NCBI RefSeq assembly: GCF_004519545.1
Contig: NZ_SDKM01000018.1
Span: 36,872-100,871 of the forward strand
DNA from: Nocardioides guangzhouensis
GTDB taxonomy: Bacteria > Actinomycetota > Actinomycetes > Propionibacteriales > Nocardioidaceae
Length of the DNA stretch: 64,000 bases
Reading direction: 5' to 3'
Part shown: piece after piece, positions 31,620 to 42,660 of the stretch
Layout: the number at the start of each line of letters is the position of its first letter
Position numbering within the stretch: the stretch's first letter is position 1
Made by a program: the position numbers and the translations under genes
The notes under the pieces: model-generated
Told to the model about the DNA's origin: nothing
What the model saw: only the letters and a program-made list of their open reading frames with translations
Database searches by the model: none

Positions 31620-32363
31620 TCAGCGGCCCTGGTTGGCGACCGCGGCAGCGGCCGCGGCGGCCGCCTCGGGGTCGAGGTACTCGCCACCGGGGACGGTCGG
31701 CTTCATCTCCTCGTCGAGGCGGTAGACCAGGGGCATGCCGGTCGGGATGTTGAGCCCGGCGATGTCGGCGTCGCTGATCCCGTCGAGGTGCTTGACCAGC
31801 GCCCGCAGGCTGTTGCCGTGCGCGGCGACCAGGACCAGGTGGCCGTCCTGGAGGTCCGGCACGATGTCGGACTGCCAGTAGGGCAGGAAGCGGGCGATGA
31901 CGTCCTTGAGGCACTCGGTGCGCGGCATCTCGTCGCCGAGGTCGGCGTAGCGGGGGTCGCCCACCTGGCTGAACTCGTCGTCGTCGGCCAGCGGCGGCGG
32001 GGGTACGTCGAACGAGCGGCGCCAGAGCATGAACTGCTCCTCGCCATACTGCTCGAGCGTCTGCTTCTTGTCCTTGCCCTGGAGCGCGCCGTAGTGCCGC
32101 TCGTTGAGCCGCCAGGACCGGCGTACCGGGATCCAGTGCCGGTCGGCCGCGTCGAGCGCGAGGTGCGCGGTGGTGATCGCGCGACGCTGCAGCGAGGTGT
32201 GGACGACGTCGGGCAGCAGACCGGCCTCGACCAGCTGTCGACCGCCCTCGACCGCCTCGGCCCGGCCCTTGTCGGTCAGGTCGACGTCGACCCAGCCGGT
32301 GAAGAGGTTCTTGGCGTTCCACTCGCTCTCGCCGTGGCGGAGCAGGACGAGCGTGTGGGTCAT
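31620..32363 (-). CDS. gpmA: 2,3-bisphosphoglycerate-dependent phosphoglycerate mutase
   Basis: 247 residues. It interconverts 3- and 2-phosphoglycerate in glycolysis. The phospho-His is in [10 protein letters not shown] (His10 region), the substrate loop is [14 protein letters not shown], and the second His is in [16 protein letters not shown]. The C-terminus has an Ala run ([16 protein letters not shown]) common in high-GC orthologues. It starts 5 bases after the stop of the upstream lipoprotein gene and so shares its mRNA. gpm1 lies next to senX3-regX3 in mycobacteria as well. Confidence 0.95.
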   Translation of the reverse strand: MTHTLVLLRHGESEWNAKNLFTGWVDVDLTDKGRAEAVEGGRQLVEAGLLPDVVHTSLQRRAITTAHLALDAADRHWIPVRRSWRLNERHYGALQGKDKKQTLEQYGEEQFMLWRRSFDVPPPPLADDDEFSQVGDPRYADLGDEMPRTECLKDVIARFLPYWQSDIVPDLQDGHLVLVAAHGNSLRALVKHLDGISDADIAGLNIPTGMPLVYRLDEEMKPTVPGGEYLDPEAAAAAAAAVANQGR

Positions 32364-32367
32364 GCCG

Positions 32368-32946
32368 TCACTCCTCGCCCTCGCCGACCGTGCCGTTGCC
32401 GGGCTCGTACCCCGACGGGATCTCGGTGGGGGTCAGGGAGCTGCCGTCCTGGTCGGCGAAGTCGCCCGCGTTGGCGACCACAGGGATGGTCATCGTGACC
32501 GGGTCGGCGTTGGAGAACGTGAGCTGCACGGTCACGAAGTGGCCGAGCTTGATGCTGTCGCCCTCGACCGGGATGCCGTTGCCGTCGGCGAGCTTCACGA
32601 GGCTGGCGCTGGGGATGTCCACCGGGGCCGACAGGTCGGCGGTCACCGTGGAGCCGTCGACGCCCGTGAGCCCGGTCAGGGAGTCGTCGTTGTCGGAGAC
32701 CTGACCGTTCTCGACCGTCGGGACCTCGTTGTTGACCAGGCTGGCGACGAACGTGCCCTTGCCGTCCTCGGTGGCCACGATGACGGCGTTGAGCACGTCG
32801 ACGCGGCTGTCGCGCTGGTTGACGCCCTCGGCCGGCGTGTAGACCTTGTCGGTCGCGTAGTTGAAACCGCACGCGGACAGGGCGGTGGTGGCGAGCACGA
32901 GCACGCCGGCCGCGGTCACGCGGGTGATCCTCGAGCGAGTCAGCAT
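32368..32946 (-). CDS. Secreted lipoprotein, LpqE/PCuAC-like
   Basis: 192 residues. A signal peptide ends in the lipobox LSAC (Cys near residue 26), so the mature protein is lipid-anchored. The rest is beta-rich with a [24 protein letters not shown] strand pair and [21 protein letters not shown], the arrangement of DUF461/LpqE-type copper-chaperone-like lipoproteins. The Met/His ligands expected for copper are not obvious, so metal binding is doubtful. The C-terminus is acidic (GEGEE). It is co-transcribed with gpmA. Confidence 0.72.
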   Translation of the reverse strand: MLTRSRITRVTAAGVLVLATTALSACGFNYATDKVYTPAEGVNQRDSRVDVLNAVIVATEDGKGTFVASLVNNEVPTVENGQVSDNDDSLTGLTGVDGSTVTADLSAPVDIPSASLVKLADGNGIPVEGDSIKLGHFVTVQLTFSNADPVTMTIPVVANAGDFADQDGSSLTPTEIPSGYEPGNGTVGEGEE

Positions 32947-33021
32947 CTGTGGGCCTTCGGTTGTCGTCGGCGGCCCGGTCCTCCGGGGCGCAGCGGCAAG
33001 GTGCGGGTCACAGCCTAGCGT

Positions 33022-33831
33022 TCACCGGACCAGCCCGACCCTCAGGGCCGCGACCACGATCCCGGCGCTCACGGCGGCGGTCCACAGGCCCCCGATCACC
33101 AGCAGGCGCGGGGCGCCGGTGTGCAGCGCGACCCGCAGCGGGAAGGTGCGCCACCCGTCCTTGTTGTCGTCGACCAGGCCCGGCAGCGAGCGCAGCACGT
33201 GCACCCCGATCCCGAGCAGCGCGGCCAGCACCGTCACCTCGGTCGTGGGCGGGCCGCCGGCGCCCTCGCCCGCGTAGCCGCCGTACGACAGGAACGCGGG
33301 GAGCAGCGCGAAGCCTGCCGCCCAGGGCAGGAACGAGAAGGCGGTACGGCGCAGCACGCCGGCGTTGGTCAGCAGCGCCAGCAGCAGGAACCCGCCGTGC
33401 GCGCCGGCCGCCTCGAGCCCGTTCGCGACGGAGAGGGGTACGACGAGCAGCAACGCCAACGCCATCGCGAACGTGGCCGTCCCCTTGTCGAGGATCCCCA
33501 GCGCGATCGGCTTGTCGTCGCGGGCGTGGGACCGGTCCCGGGCGGCGTCGACGACGTCGTTGTGCCAGCCGACCAGCAACTGCCCGACCAGGATCGTGGC
33601 CGCCACCAGCCCGACCTCCGGAAGGCTGCGCCCGGTCAGCGCGGCGGCCGTGCCCATGACCAGCGTGAGCAGCAGCGCCTGCCGGAGGTGCCCGGCACGC
33701 AACAGTGCCACCGGCCACGACCGGCGTACGTCGAGTCCCCGCTCGGCGCGGGGGCGGTGCGGGTCCTTCCCGGACCGGGCGCGAGGACGCTGTGCCCGCG
33801 CCTGCGCGGGCTCGTCGATGGTCGGCGACAC
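33022..33831 (-). CDS. UbiA-family prenyltransferase
   Basis: 269 residues with about eight hydrophobic segments after a basic N-terminus. The first prenyl-diphosphate motif is GWHNDVVDAARDRSHARDDKP (NDxxDxxxD); the second, in the middle of the second half, is LVDDNKDGWRTFPLRVAL. UbiA proteins attach prenyl chains to aromatic or sugar-like acceptors in the membrane. The acceptor is unknown; MenA or DPPR-type roles look unlikely from the divergent motifs. The GTG start follows a GATACT box by 7 bases. It is divergent from carD. Confidence 0.78.
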   Translation of the reverse strand: MSPTIDEPAQARAQRPRARSGKDPHRPRAERGLDVRRSWPVALLRAGHLRQALLLTLVMGTAAALTGRSLPEVGLVAATILVGQLLVGWHNDVVDAARDRSHARDDKPIALGILDKGTATFAMALALLLVVPLSVANGLEAAGAHGGFLLLALLTNAGVLRRTAFSFLPWAAGFALLPAFLSYGGYAGEGAGGPPTTEVTVLAALLGIGVHVLRSLPGLVDDNKDGWRTFPLRVALHTGAPRLLVIGGLWTAAVSAGIVVAALRVGLVR

Positions 33832-34001
33832 GGTGCCCAGTATCGACCAGATGGACTAGTCATGTCGTCCGGTCCGGACCATCCGATGGCCCCGGAACCC
33901 GGCCTTTCCGTCCTGTTGCAGCACGCAAGTGCCCGTTCTGTCAAGCCCTGAAGTGGCCCCTGACCTGCGCAAACGTGGCGGGACCACCCGTCCGGGCGTG
34001 T

Positions 34002-34024
34002 TAGACTAGTCACCTAGGAAGGGG
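34002..34024 (+). promoter_or_regulatory. carD promoter -10 and ribosome site
   Basis: TAGACT at 34002-34007 is a good -10 element, followed by AGGAAGGGG (34016-34024) ten bases before the carD ATG, so this gene has a short 5' leader, unlike many leaderless neighbours. No convincing -35 is seen. The rest of the 203-base gap back to the UbiA start (33832-34001) shows no gene. Confidence 0.5.
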
Positions 34025-34034
34025 TACTTGGCAC

Positions 34035-34520
34035 ATGACATTCACCGTCGGCGAAACGGTTGTTTACCCAAATCACGGAGCAGCGGTCATCGAGGACATC
34101 GAGACCCGCACCATCAAGGGAGAGGACAGGCAGTACCTGGTTCTCCGCATCGTCGCCCAGCAGGACCTGGTCGTCCGGGTCCCTGCCTGCAATCTCGATC
34201 TCGTGGGTGTGCGTGACGTCGTCGACAAGGACGGTCTCGACCGTGTCTTCGACGTCCTGCGGGCTGCGCACGTCGAGGAGCCGACCAACTGGTCGCGCCG
34301 CTACAAGGCGAACCTGGAGAAGCTCCACTCGGGAGATGTGATGAAGGTGGCCGAGGTCGTCCGCGACCTGTGGCGCCGGGAGCGTGACCGTGGCCTGTCG
34401 GCCGGCGAGAAGCGGATGCTGGCGAAGGCCCGCCAGATCCTCGTCTCCGAGCTGGCGTTGGCCGAGCACACCAACGAGGACAAGGCCGAGGCCCTGCTCG
34501 ACGAGGTGCTCGCCTCCTGA
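34035..34520 (+). CDS. carD: RNA polymerase-binding transcription factor CarD
   Basis: 161 residues. The N-terminal RNAP-interaction domain (1-60: [38 protein letters not shown]) resembles the Mfd RID and binds the RNAP beta subunit. The helical C-terminal domain contains [17 protein letters not shown], with the Trp that contacts the open bubble, and [22 protein letters not shown]. CarD stabilises open complexes at most housekeeping promoters and is essential in mycobacteria. It is monocistronic, with its own promoter and a strong terminator. Confidence 0.95.
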   Translation: MTFTVGETVVYPNHGAAVIEDIETRTIKGEDRQYLVLRIVAQQDLVVRVPACNLDLVGVRDVVDKDGLDRVFDVLRAAHVEEPTNWSRRYKANLEKLHSGDVMKVAEVVRDLWRRERDRGLSAGEKRMLAKARQILVSELALAEHTNEDKAEALLDEVLAS

Positions 34521-34540
34521 GGCACCACATCTGACGACAT

Positions 34541-34573
34541 CGAGGACCCCCGGGCACGGCCCGGGGGTCCTCG
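34541..34573 (+). terminator. Intrinsic-type terminator after carD
   Basis: CGAGGACCCCCGGGC at 34541-34555 pairs perfectly with GCCCGGGGGTCCTCG at 34559-34573 across a 3-base ACG loop, giving a 15-bp stem, followed by TCGTTCC. It lies 20 bases after the carD stop and separates it from the nitrate genes. Confidence 0.85.
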
Positions 34574-34616
34574 TCGTTCCCGGTGCTCGGCGGCCGCTGT
34601 GAGGTCGTGAGCACAA

Positions 34617-34660
34617 GTTGACACCTGCGTGAAACAAACGCGCGATCCTCCGAAACGCGC
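34617..34660 (+). promoter_or_regulatory. Candidate nitrogen-regulator (GlnR-like) site before narK
   Basis: GACAC (34620-34624), six bases, then GAAAC (34631-34635) fits the GTnAC-n6-GAAAC form of GlnR sites with one mismatch, and a second GAAAC occurs at 34652-34656, 21 bp downstream. A related stretch with ACACCTG and GCGAAACAAAC lies before nirB at 39673-39706. The shared words suggest common control of nitrate uptake and nitrite reduction. The regulator is inferred; no glnR gene is in the window. Confidence 0.45.
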
Positions 34661-34701
34661 GGTTCCTAGGTTCCTCGGCAACCCGTTCCCGAGGAGGACC
34701 C

Positions 34702-36210
34702 GTGACCGCGACCGAGACCCCGACCGCCCCGGCCCCGCCGACCGGCGCGACCGCCCGCGGCGGCACCTGGATCGACGACTGGCGCCCCGAGGACCCGGCG
34801 TTCTGGGAGGCCGGCGGCCGCCGGGTGGCCCGCCGGAACCTGCTCTGGTCGATCTTCGCCGAGCACCTCGGCTTCTCCGTCTGGCTGCTGTGGAGCGTCA
34901 GCGCGGCCATGCTGCTCAAGGTCGGCTTCGACTTCACCCCGCAGCAGCTGTTCCTGCTGGTGGCGGTGCCGAACCTGGTCGGGTCGCTGATCCGGCTGCC
35001 CTACACGTTCGCGGTGCCGAAGTTCGGTGGCCGCAACTGGACCGTGGTGAGCGCCCTGATGCTGCTGATGCCCACGCTGCTGTTCGCGTGGGCAGTGCAG
35101 CGGCCGGAGACGCCGTACTGGGTGTTCGTGGTGATCGCCGCGACCGCCGGTGTCGGCGGCGGCAACTTCGCCTCGTCGATGGCGAACATCAACTTCTTCT
35201 ACCCCGCTGCCCGCAAGGGCACCGCGCTCGGCCTCAACGCCGCCGGCGGCAACCTCGGCGTCGCGGTCATCCAGCTGTTCCTGCCGGTCGTGGTCGGCGC
35301 GGCCGGGATCTTCGGCCTGGTGAAGGCCAGCGAGGACGGGCTGGCGCTGCAGCGTGCCGGCTACCTGTACGCCGGGCTGGCGCTGCTCGCCGCTGCCGGC
35401 GCCTTTCTCTTCATGAACAACCTGACCACTGCCAAGTCCTCGCCGCGCGAGCAGCTCGCCGTGCTCCGGTACAAGCACACCTGGGTGATGTCGTTCCTCT
35501 ACATCGGCACGTTCGGCTCGTTCATCGGCTACTCCGCCGCCATGCCGCTGCTGATCAAGCTGAACTTCTGGGTGCCCGAGCCGGAGCCGCTCGGCACCGG
35601 CATCAACTTCGCCTACTACGCGTTCCTCGGCGCCCTGGTCGGGTCCGTCGCGCGGCCGTTCGGCGGCTGGCTGGCCGACCGGTACGGCGGGTCCCGGGTC
35701 ACCTTCTGGACCTTCGCCGCGATGATCGTCGGCACCCTCGCGGTGCTCGCCACCCTGAGCCGACTGACCCCGAACCCCGGTCAGGACCCGGCGATCGCAC
35801 AGGACAACGCGGCCCTCTTCCCGTGGTTCCTCGCCGCGTTCCTGTTCGTGTTCGCCGCCACCGGCATCGGCAACGGGTCGACGTACCGGATGATCCCGCT
35901 GATCTTCCAGAGCCAGGCGAAGCGCACGGCCACGCCCGGGACGCCGGAGTACGACGCCGCGCTGGGCCGCGCGACCAAGGAGTCCAGCGCGGTCATCGGG
36001 ATCGCCGGCGCGATCGGCGCCCTGGGCGGCTTCCTGATCCCGCTCACGTTCGGGGCGCCGTGGATCGACGACCCGGCCGGCGCGGTGACCGGCGCGTTCG
36101 TGGCCTTCACCAGCTTCTACGTGGTGTGCCTGACGGTGACCTGGTTCTTCTACACCCGCCGCACCTTCCTGGTCTCCCGAGCGCCGAGCCTCGCCTCGGC
36201 CCGCATCTGA
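34702..36210 (+). CDS. narK: Nitrate/nitrite transporter, NarK/NasA type (MFS)
   Basis: 502 residues with 12 membrane segments. NNP-family marks are present: GGGNFASSMANINFFYP (nitrate signature 1, helix 5), AAGGNLGVAVIQL, and IAGAIGALGGFLIPL in helix 11 (nitrate signature 2 region). It imports nitrate, possibly exchanging nitrite. The start is GTG with a strong GAGGAGG site, 17 bases before the reductase gene's ribosome site at its far end. As the first gene of the assimilation cluster it carries the candidate GlnR-like site. Confidence 0.9.
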   Translation: MTATETPTAPAPPTGATARGGTWIDDWRPEDPAFWEAGGRRVARRNLLWSIFAEHLGFSVWLLWSVSAAMLLKVGFDFTPQQLFLLVAVPNLVGSLIRLPYTFAVPKFGGRNWTVVSALMLLMPTLLFAWAVQRPETPYWVFVVIAATAGVGGGNFASSMANINFFYPAARKGTALGLNAAGGNLGVAVIQLFLPVVVGAAGIFGLVKASEDGLALQRAGYLYAGLALLAAAGAFLFMNNLTTAKSSPREQLAVLRYKHTWVMSFLYIGTFGSFIGYSAAMPLLIKLNFWVPEPEPLGTGINFAYYAFLGALVGSVARPFGGWLADRYGGSRVTFWTFAAMIVGTLAVLATLSRLTPNPGQDPAIAQDNAALFPWFLAAFLFVFAATGIGNGSTYRMIPLIFQSQAKRTATPGTPEYDAALGRATKESSAVIGIAGAIGALGGFLIPLTFGAPWIDDPAGAVTGAFVAFTSFYVVCLTVTWFFYTRRTFLVSRAPSLASARI

Positions 36211-36227
36211 CGTCCCCGGAGGACACC

Positions 36228-38275
<2,048 letters not shown>

Positions 38276-38279
<4 letters not shown>

Positions 38280-39673
38280 GCGCGCACGAGCGCCTGGTCG
38301 TGGTCGGCAACGGCATGGCCTCGGTGCGGCTGTGCGAGGAGCTGGTCGCCCGCGGTTACGACGGCCACGTCACGGTGCTGGGCGACGAGGCCGGGCCGGC
38401 GTACAACCGGATCCTGCTGTCCGCGGTCCTCGAAGGCACGCACCCGCTGGACGCCCTGGTCCTGCGCGAGCCGGGATGGTACGCCGGCCACGGGATCGAC
38501 CTACGCACCGGCGCCCGGGTGCTGGAGGTGGACCGGGACGCCGCCGAGGTGATGCTGGTCGACGGCACCCGCATCCCCTACGACCGGCTGGTCCTCGCCA
38601 CCGGCGCGATCCCGACCCTGCCGCCGATCCGCGGGCTGGTCCGGCTCGACGGCAGCCTGCACCCCGCGGTGCACACGTTCCGCTCGATGGCCGACTGCCT
38701 CCGCCTGCTCGGCGCGGTCCCCGAGGCCGGCCGGGCGGTCGTCGTGGGCGGCGGTCTCCTCGGGCTCCAGGTGGCGCGGGCACTGTCGGTGCGCGGCGTG
38801 GCCACCGAGGTCGTCGAGGGCACCGACCACCTGCTCAGCCGGCAGGTCGACGAGCGCGGCGGCGCGGTGCTGGAGCGGGACCTGCGCCGGCTGCGCACCG
38901 AGGTCTACACGGGCTCGCGGGCGGTGCGGCTGACCGACGCCGGGCTCCGGCTGGACAACGGGTTCACGCTCGAGACCGACCTGGTGGTGCTCGCCGCCGG
39001 CGGCCGTCCGTCGACCGCGCTGGCCCGGCGGGCGGGCCTGTACTGCCGCCGCGGGATGGTGGTCGGTCGGCACCTGGAGTCGGTCACCGACGACAGGGTG
39101 CACGCGATCGGCGACTGCGCCGAGCACGCCGGACGCGCACCCGGGCTGGTGCCGCCGGCCTGGGAGCAGGCGGCCGTCCTCGCCGACCACCTCACCGGCG
39201 GGGACGCGAGGTACGACGGGTCCCGGACGGTCGCGCGGCTCCGGGCCACCGGACTCGACGTGGCGGTCCTCGGTGATCCCGAGCGCACCGACGGCGAGGT
39301 GGTCGAGGTGACCAACCCGATCGCCCGCACCCACCGCAAGCTCGTGGTCCGCGGCGGCGTGATCGTCGCGGGCACCCTGGTCGGCGACCTGTCCAGGGTC
39401 GGGCTGATCACCCAGCTCTACGACCGGCGCACGGTCCTCGGGCCGCACGAGCCGGGTGAGCTGCTCATGGCCGAGCGGCCACCCGGCGACTCCTCGACCC
39501 TGCTGCCCGACGACGCCGAGGTGTGTGCGTGCGCCGGTGTCTCGGCAGGCCGGATCCGGGCCTGCGCCTCCCTCGAGGAGGCCCGGACGACGACCCGTGC
39601 CACCACCGGCTGCGGGGGCTGCACCTCCGCGGTCCGCGACCTGCTGGGCGCCCGCGACCCCGCCGCCGTGTGA
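38276..39673 (+). CDS. FAD-dependent NAD(P)H oxidoreductase with BFD [2Fe-2S] tail, electron donor of nitrate reductase
   Basis: 465 residues. The N-terminal two-thirds is a pyridine-nucleotide disulfide-type flavoprotein: VVVGNGMASVRLCEEL (FAD), VVVGGGLLGLQVARAL (NAD(P)) and HAIGDCAEHAG. The C-terminal 50 residues hold a bacterioferritin-associated-ferredoxin-like domain, CACAGVSAGRIRAC...TGCGGC, whose CxC and CxxC pairs bind 2Fe-2S. This matches the N-terminal half of NirB and the NasB-type electron-transfer subunits. The ATG overlaps the reductase stop (ATGA), supporting a two-subunit NAD(P)H nitrate reductase. Confidence 0.87.
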
Positions 39674-39706
39674 ACACCTGTTTTCACGCGCGAAACAAAC
39701 CGAAAA
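39673..39706 (+). promoter_or_regulatory. Candidate nitrogen-regulator site before nirB
   Basis: The 84-base gap before nirB holds ACACCTGTTTTCACGCGC, then GAAAC (39692-39696) and GAAAAC (39702-39707). ACACCTG and GAAACAAAC also occur in the narK upstream region at 34621-34639. A near TTGACA-like CTTGACACA lies at 39713-39721. This would let nirB be transcribed separately from narK under the same control; the match to a GlnR site is weaker than at narK. Confidence 0.35.
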
Positions 39707-39757
39707 CCGCCCCTTGACACACCGACCCCAGACTCGGTCCATCGAAAGGAACCTCCC

Positions 39758-42322
39758 ATGACGCACACCCGCAAGACGTTGGTGGTCGCCGGACACGGCA
39801 TGGTCGGCCACCGCTTCGTGCAGGCGGCGATCGAGCGCGGGCTCACCGAGCGCTTCGACGTGGTCGTCGTGGGGGAGGAGCCGCGGCCGGCGTACGACCG
39901 GGTCGCGCTCACCTCCTTCTTCTCCGCGTCGACCGCGGACGAGCTCTCGCTGCTCCCCGAGGGGCAGTACGACGACCCGCGGGTGCGGCTGCTCCTCGAC
40001 ACGACGGTCACCGCCGTCGACCGCGACACCCGGACCGTCGCGCTCGACGACGGGCAGCTGCTCGGCTTCGACGTCCTGGTGCTGGCCACCGGGGCGGCGC
40101 CGTTCGTGCCGCCGGTCCCGGGCCGGGACCTCGACGGGTGCTTCGTCTACCGCACCATCGAGGACCTCGAGGCGATCCGGGAGGCGGCAGCCATGGCCAC
40201 CACCGGCGCCGTCATCGGCGGCGGCCTGCTCGGGCTGGAGGCGGCGAACGCGCTGGTCCAGCTCGGGCTCGACACGCACGTCGTCGAGATGGCGCCGCGG
40301 CTGATGCCGGTCCAGCTGGACCCGGCCGGCGGCGCCACCCTGGTGCGGCACATCGAGAAGCTCGGCGTCACGGTCCACACGGGGGCGGCCACCTCGTCGG
40401 TGCTCGGGTCCGACGAGGCGGCCGGCGCACCGGCCGGCCGGGTGACCGGGCTGGCGCTGGCCGAGGGTGCCACGGTCCCGGCCGAGGTCGTCGTGTTCTC
40501 CGCCGGCATCCGGCCCCGCGACGGCCTGGCCCGCGAGTGCGGCCTCGACGTCGCCGAGCGCGGGGGCGTGCTGGTCGACGAGCAGTGCCGCACCCGTGAC
40601 GCCGGCATCTTCGCGATCGGCGAGTGCGCTGCGCCGGCCGGGCGGATGTACGGCCTGGTCGCGCCGGGCTACCAGATGGCCGAGGTGGTGGTCGACGTGC
40701 TGCTCGACGGGCTCGGCGGGTTCACCGGCGCCGACATGTCCACCAAGCTCAAGCTGCTCGGCGTCGACGTGGCGTCGTTCGGCGACGCCTTCGCGACCAC
40801 CGACGGCGCGCTGGAGCTCGTCTTCGCCGACGCCGTCGCCGGCATCTACAAAAAGCTGGTGGTCTCCGCGGACGGGAGCCGCCTGCTCGGAGGCGTCCTG
40901 GTCGGCGACGCGTCGGCGTACGGCGTGCTCCGGCCGATGGTCTCCTCCGGCATGGACCTGCCCGAGAACCCCGAGGAGCTGATTCTCCCCGCAGCCCGCG
41001 GGACTGCTCAGGTGGGCATGCCCGACGGGGCGGTCGTGTGCTCGTGCAACAACGTCACCAAGGGCACGATCTGCTCGACCATCGACGCGCAGGGCTGTGC
41101 CGACCTGCCGTGCGCCAAGGCGTGCACCCGGGCCGGTACCACGTGCGGCTCCTGCCTGCCGGTGGTGAAGAACCTGCTGACCGAGCGGCTCGAGGCCGGC
41201 GGCCGCAGGGTCGCGACCGGCATCTGCGAGCACTTCGACCTGACCCGGCAGGAGCTCTTCGACCTGGTCTCGGTGCACGGCTACCGCAGGTTCGACGACA
41301 TCGTCGAGGCGCACGGCCGCGGGCGCGGCTGCGACGTGTGCAAGCCGGCGATCGCCTCGATCCTGGCCAGCCAGCTGAACGGCCACGTGCTCGACGCCGA
41401 CACCGCGGCGCTGCAGGACACCAACGACGCCTACCTCGCGAACATCCAGCGCAACGGCACCTATTCCGTGGTGCCGCGGGTCCCCGGCGGCGAGATCACG
41501 CCCGAGAAGCTGATCGTGATCGGCGAGGTGGCCCGCGACTTCGGGCTCTACACGAAGATCACCGGCGGCCAGCGGATCGACCTGTTCGGCGCCCGGATGG
41601 AGGAGCTGCCGGCGATCTGGCGGCGGCTGGTGGACGCCGGCTTCGAGTCCGGCCACGCCTACGGCAAGTCGCTGCGCACGGTGAAGTCCTGCGTCGGCTC
41701 GACCTGGTGCCGGTACGGCGTGCAGGACTCCGTACAGCTGGCCATCGACCTCGAGCTCCGCTACCGCGGGCTCCGGTCGCCGCACAAGCTCAAGGGCGGC
41801 GTGAGCGGCTGCGCCCGCGAGTGCGCAGAGGCCCGGAGCAAGGACTTCGGCGTCATCGCCACCGAGAAGGGCTGGAACCTCTACGTCTGCGGCAACGGTG
41901 GCGCCACCCCGGCGCACGCCCAGCTGCTGGCCGGCGACCTGTCGACCGAGGACCTGGTCCGCTACCTCGACCGGTTCCTCCTCTACTACGTCCGCACCGC
42001 CGACCGGCTGCAGCGCACCTCGACCTGGCTCGGGACCATCGACGGCGGCCTCGACCGGGTCCGGGAGATCGTGGTCGACGACGCGCTCGGGCTCGGCGCC
42101 CAGCTCGAGGCCGACATGGCCCGGCACGTGGACACCTACGTCGACGAGTGGAAGGCGACGCTCGACGACTCCGACAAGCTGGCCCGCTTCGTCTCGTTCG
42201 TGAACGCCCCCGGGACCCCCGACCCCAACATCACGTTCACCACCGAGCGCGGCCAGATCCGTCCGGCGACCCTCGACCAGCCGGTCGACCTGGGCGCCTC
42301 GATCCCCGTGGGAGCCCCATGA
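39758..42322 (+). CDS. nirB: Nitrite reductase (NADH) large subunit
   Basis: 854 residues, full NirB architecture. The FAD/NAD domain (1-400) has VVAGHGMVGHRFVQA, AVIGGGLLGLEAANAL and FAIGECAAPAG. Next come two BFD-type iron-sulfur segments (VVCSCNNVTKGTIC...CGSC and CDVCKPAIASIL). The siroheme/4Fe-4S domain includes TKITGGQRIDLFGA, SCVGSTWCRYG and GVSGCARECAEA, whose four Cys ligate the cluster-siroheme pair. It reduces nitrite to ammonium with NADH. ribosome site AAAGGAA precedes the ATG. nirD overlaps it by four bases. Confidence 0.96.
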   Translation: MTHTRKTLVVAGHGMVGHRFVQAAIERGLTERFDVVVVGEEPRPAYDRVALTSFFSASTADELSLLPEGQYDDPRVRLLLDTTVTAVDRDTRTVALDDGQLLGFDVLVLATGAAPFVPPVPGRDLDGCFVYRTIEDLEAIREAAAMATTGAVIGGGLLGLEAANALVQLGLDTHVVEMAPRLMPVQLDPAGGATLVRHIEKLGVTVHTGAATSSVLGSDEAAGAPAGRVTGLALAEGATVPAEVVVFSAGIRPRDGLARECGLDVAERGGVLVDEQCRTRDAGIFAIGECAAPAGRMYGLVAPGYQMAEVVVDVLLDGLGGFTGADMSTKLKLLGVDVASFGDAFATTDGALELVFADAVAGIYKKLVVSADGSRLLGGVLVGDASAYGVLRPMVSSGMDLPENPEELILPAARGTAQVGMPDGAVVCSCNNVTKGTICSTIDAQGCADLPCAKACTRAGTTCGSCLPVVKNLLTERLEAGGRRVATGICEHFDLTRQELFDLVSVHGYRRFDDIVEAHGRGRGCDVCKPAIASILASQLNGHVLDADTAALQDTNDAYLANIQRNGTYSVVPRVPGGEITPEKLIVIGEVARDFGLYTKITGGQRIDLFGARMEELPAIWRRLVDAGFESGHAYGKSLRTVKSCVGSTWCRYGVQDSVQLAIDLELRYRGLRSPHKLKGGVSGCARECAEARSKDFGVIATEKGWNLYVCGNGGATPAHAQLLAGDLSTEDLVRYLDRFLLYYVRTADRLQRTSTWLGTIDGGLDRVREIVVDDALGLGAQLEADMARHVDTYVDEWKATLDDSDKLARFVSFVNAPGTPDPNITFTTERGQIRPATLDQPVDLGASIPVGAP

Positions 42323-42660
42323 CGCAAGAGGAATGGCAGCCCGTGTGTCCCGTGGAGGAGCTCGAGGTCGAGCGCGGCGTCACCGCGCTCGTGCACGGCC
42401 AGGCACTCGCGATCTTCCGGACCCACGACGACAGCGTCTACGCGCTCGGGAACTACGACCCGTTCGCGAAGGCCTCCGTGCTGGCACGCGGCATCGTCGG
42501 CACCCGGGGTGACGTGCCGTTCGTGGCGTCCCCGATGCACAAGCATGCCTTCGACCTGCGCACCGGACGCTGTCTCGACGACGACCACGTCGCGGTGCCG
42601 TCGTACGAGGTGAAGGTGGTCGACGGGCTGGTCCACGTCGGTCCGCGGCTGCTCGCATGA
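42319..42660 (+). CDS. nirD: Nitrite reductase (NADH) small subunit
   Basis: 113 residues with a Rieske-like beta fold, but with no cysteine in the cluster loops (SPMHKHAFDLRTGRC), as is normal for NirD, which binds no iron-sulfur cluster. It assembles with NirB. FRTHDDSVYALGNYDPF and GIVGTRGDVPFVASPMHKH are typical. The start overlaps the nirB stop and the stop overlaps the hemD-like start (ATGA in both cases). Confidence 0.94.
   Translation: MTQEEWQPVCPVEELEVERGVTALVHGQALAIFRTHDDSVYALGNYDPFAKASVLARGIVGTRGDVPFVASPMHKHAFDLRTGRCLDDDHVAVPSYEVKVVDGLVHVGPRLLA

Noticed and set aside
39758..42322. Sulfite rather than nitrite reductase
   Set aside because: The N-terminal FAD/NAD domain, two BFD segments and adjoining NirD and nitrate reductase identify NirB.
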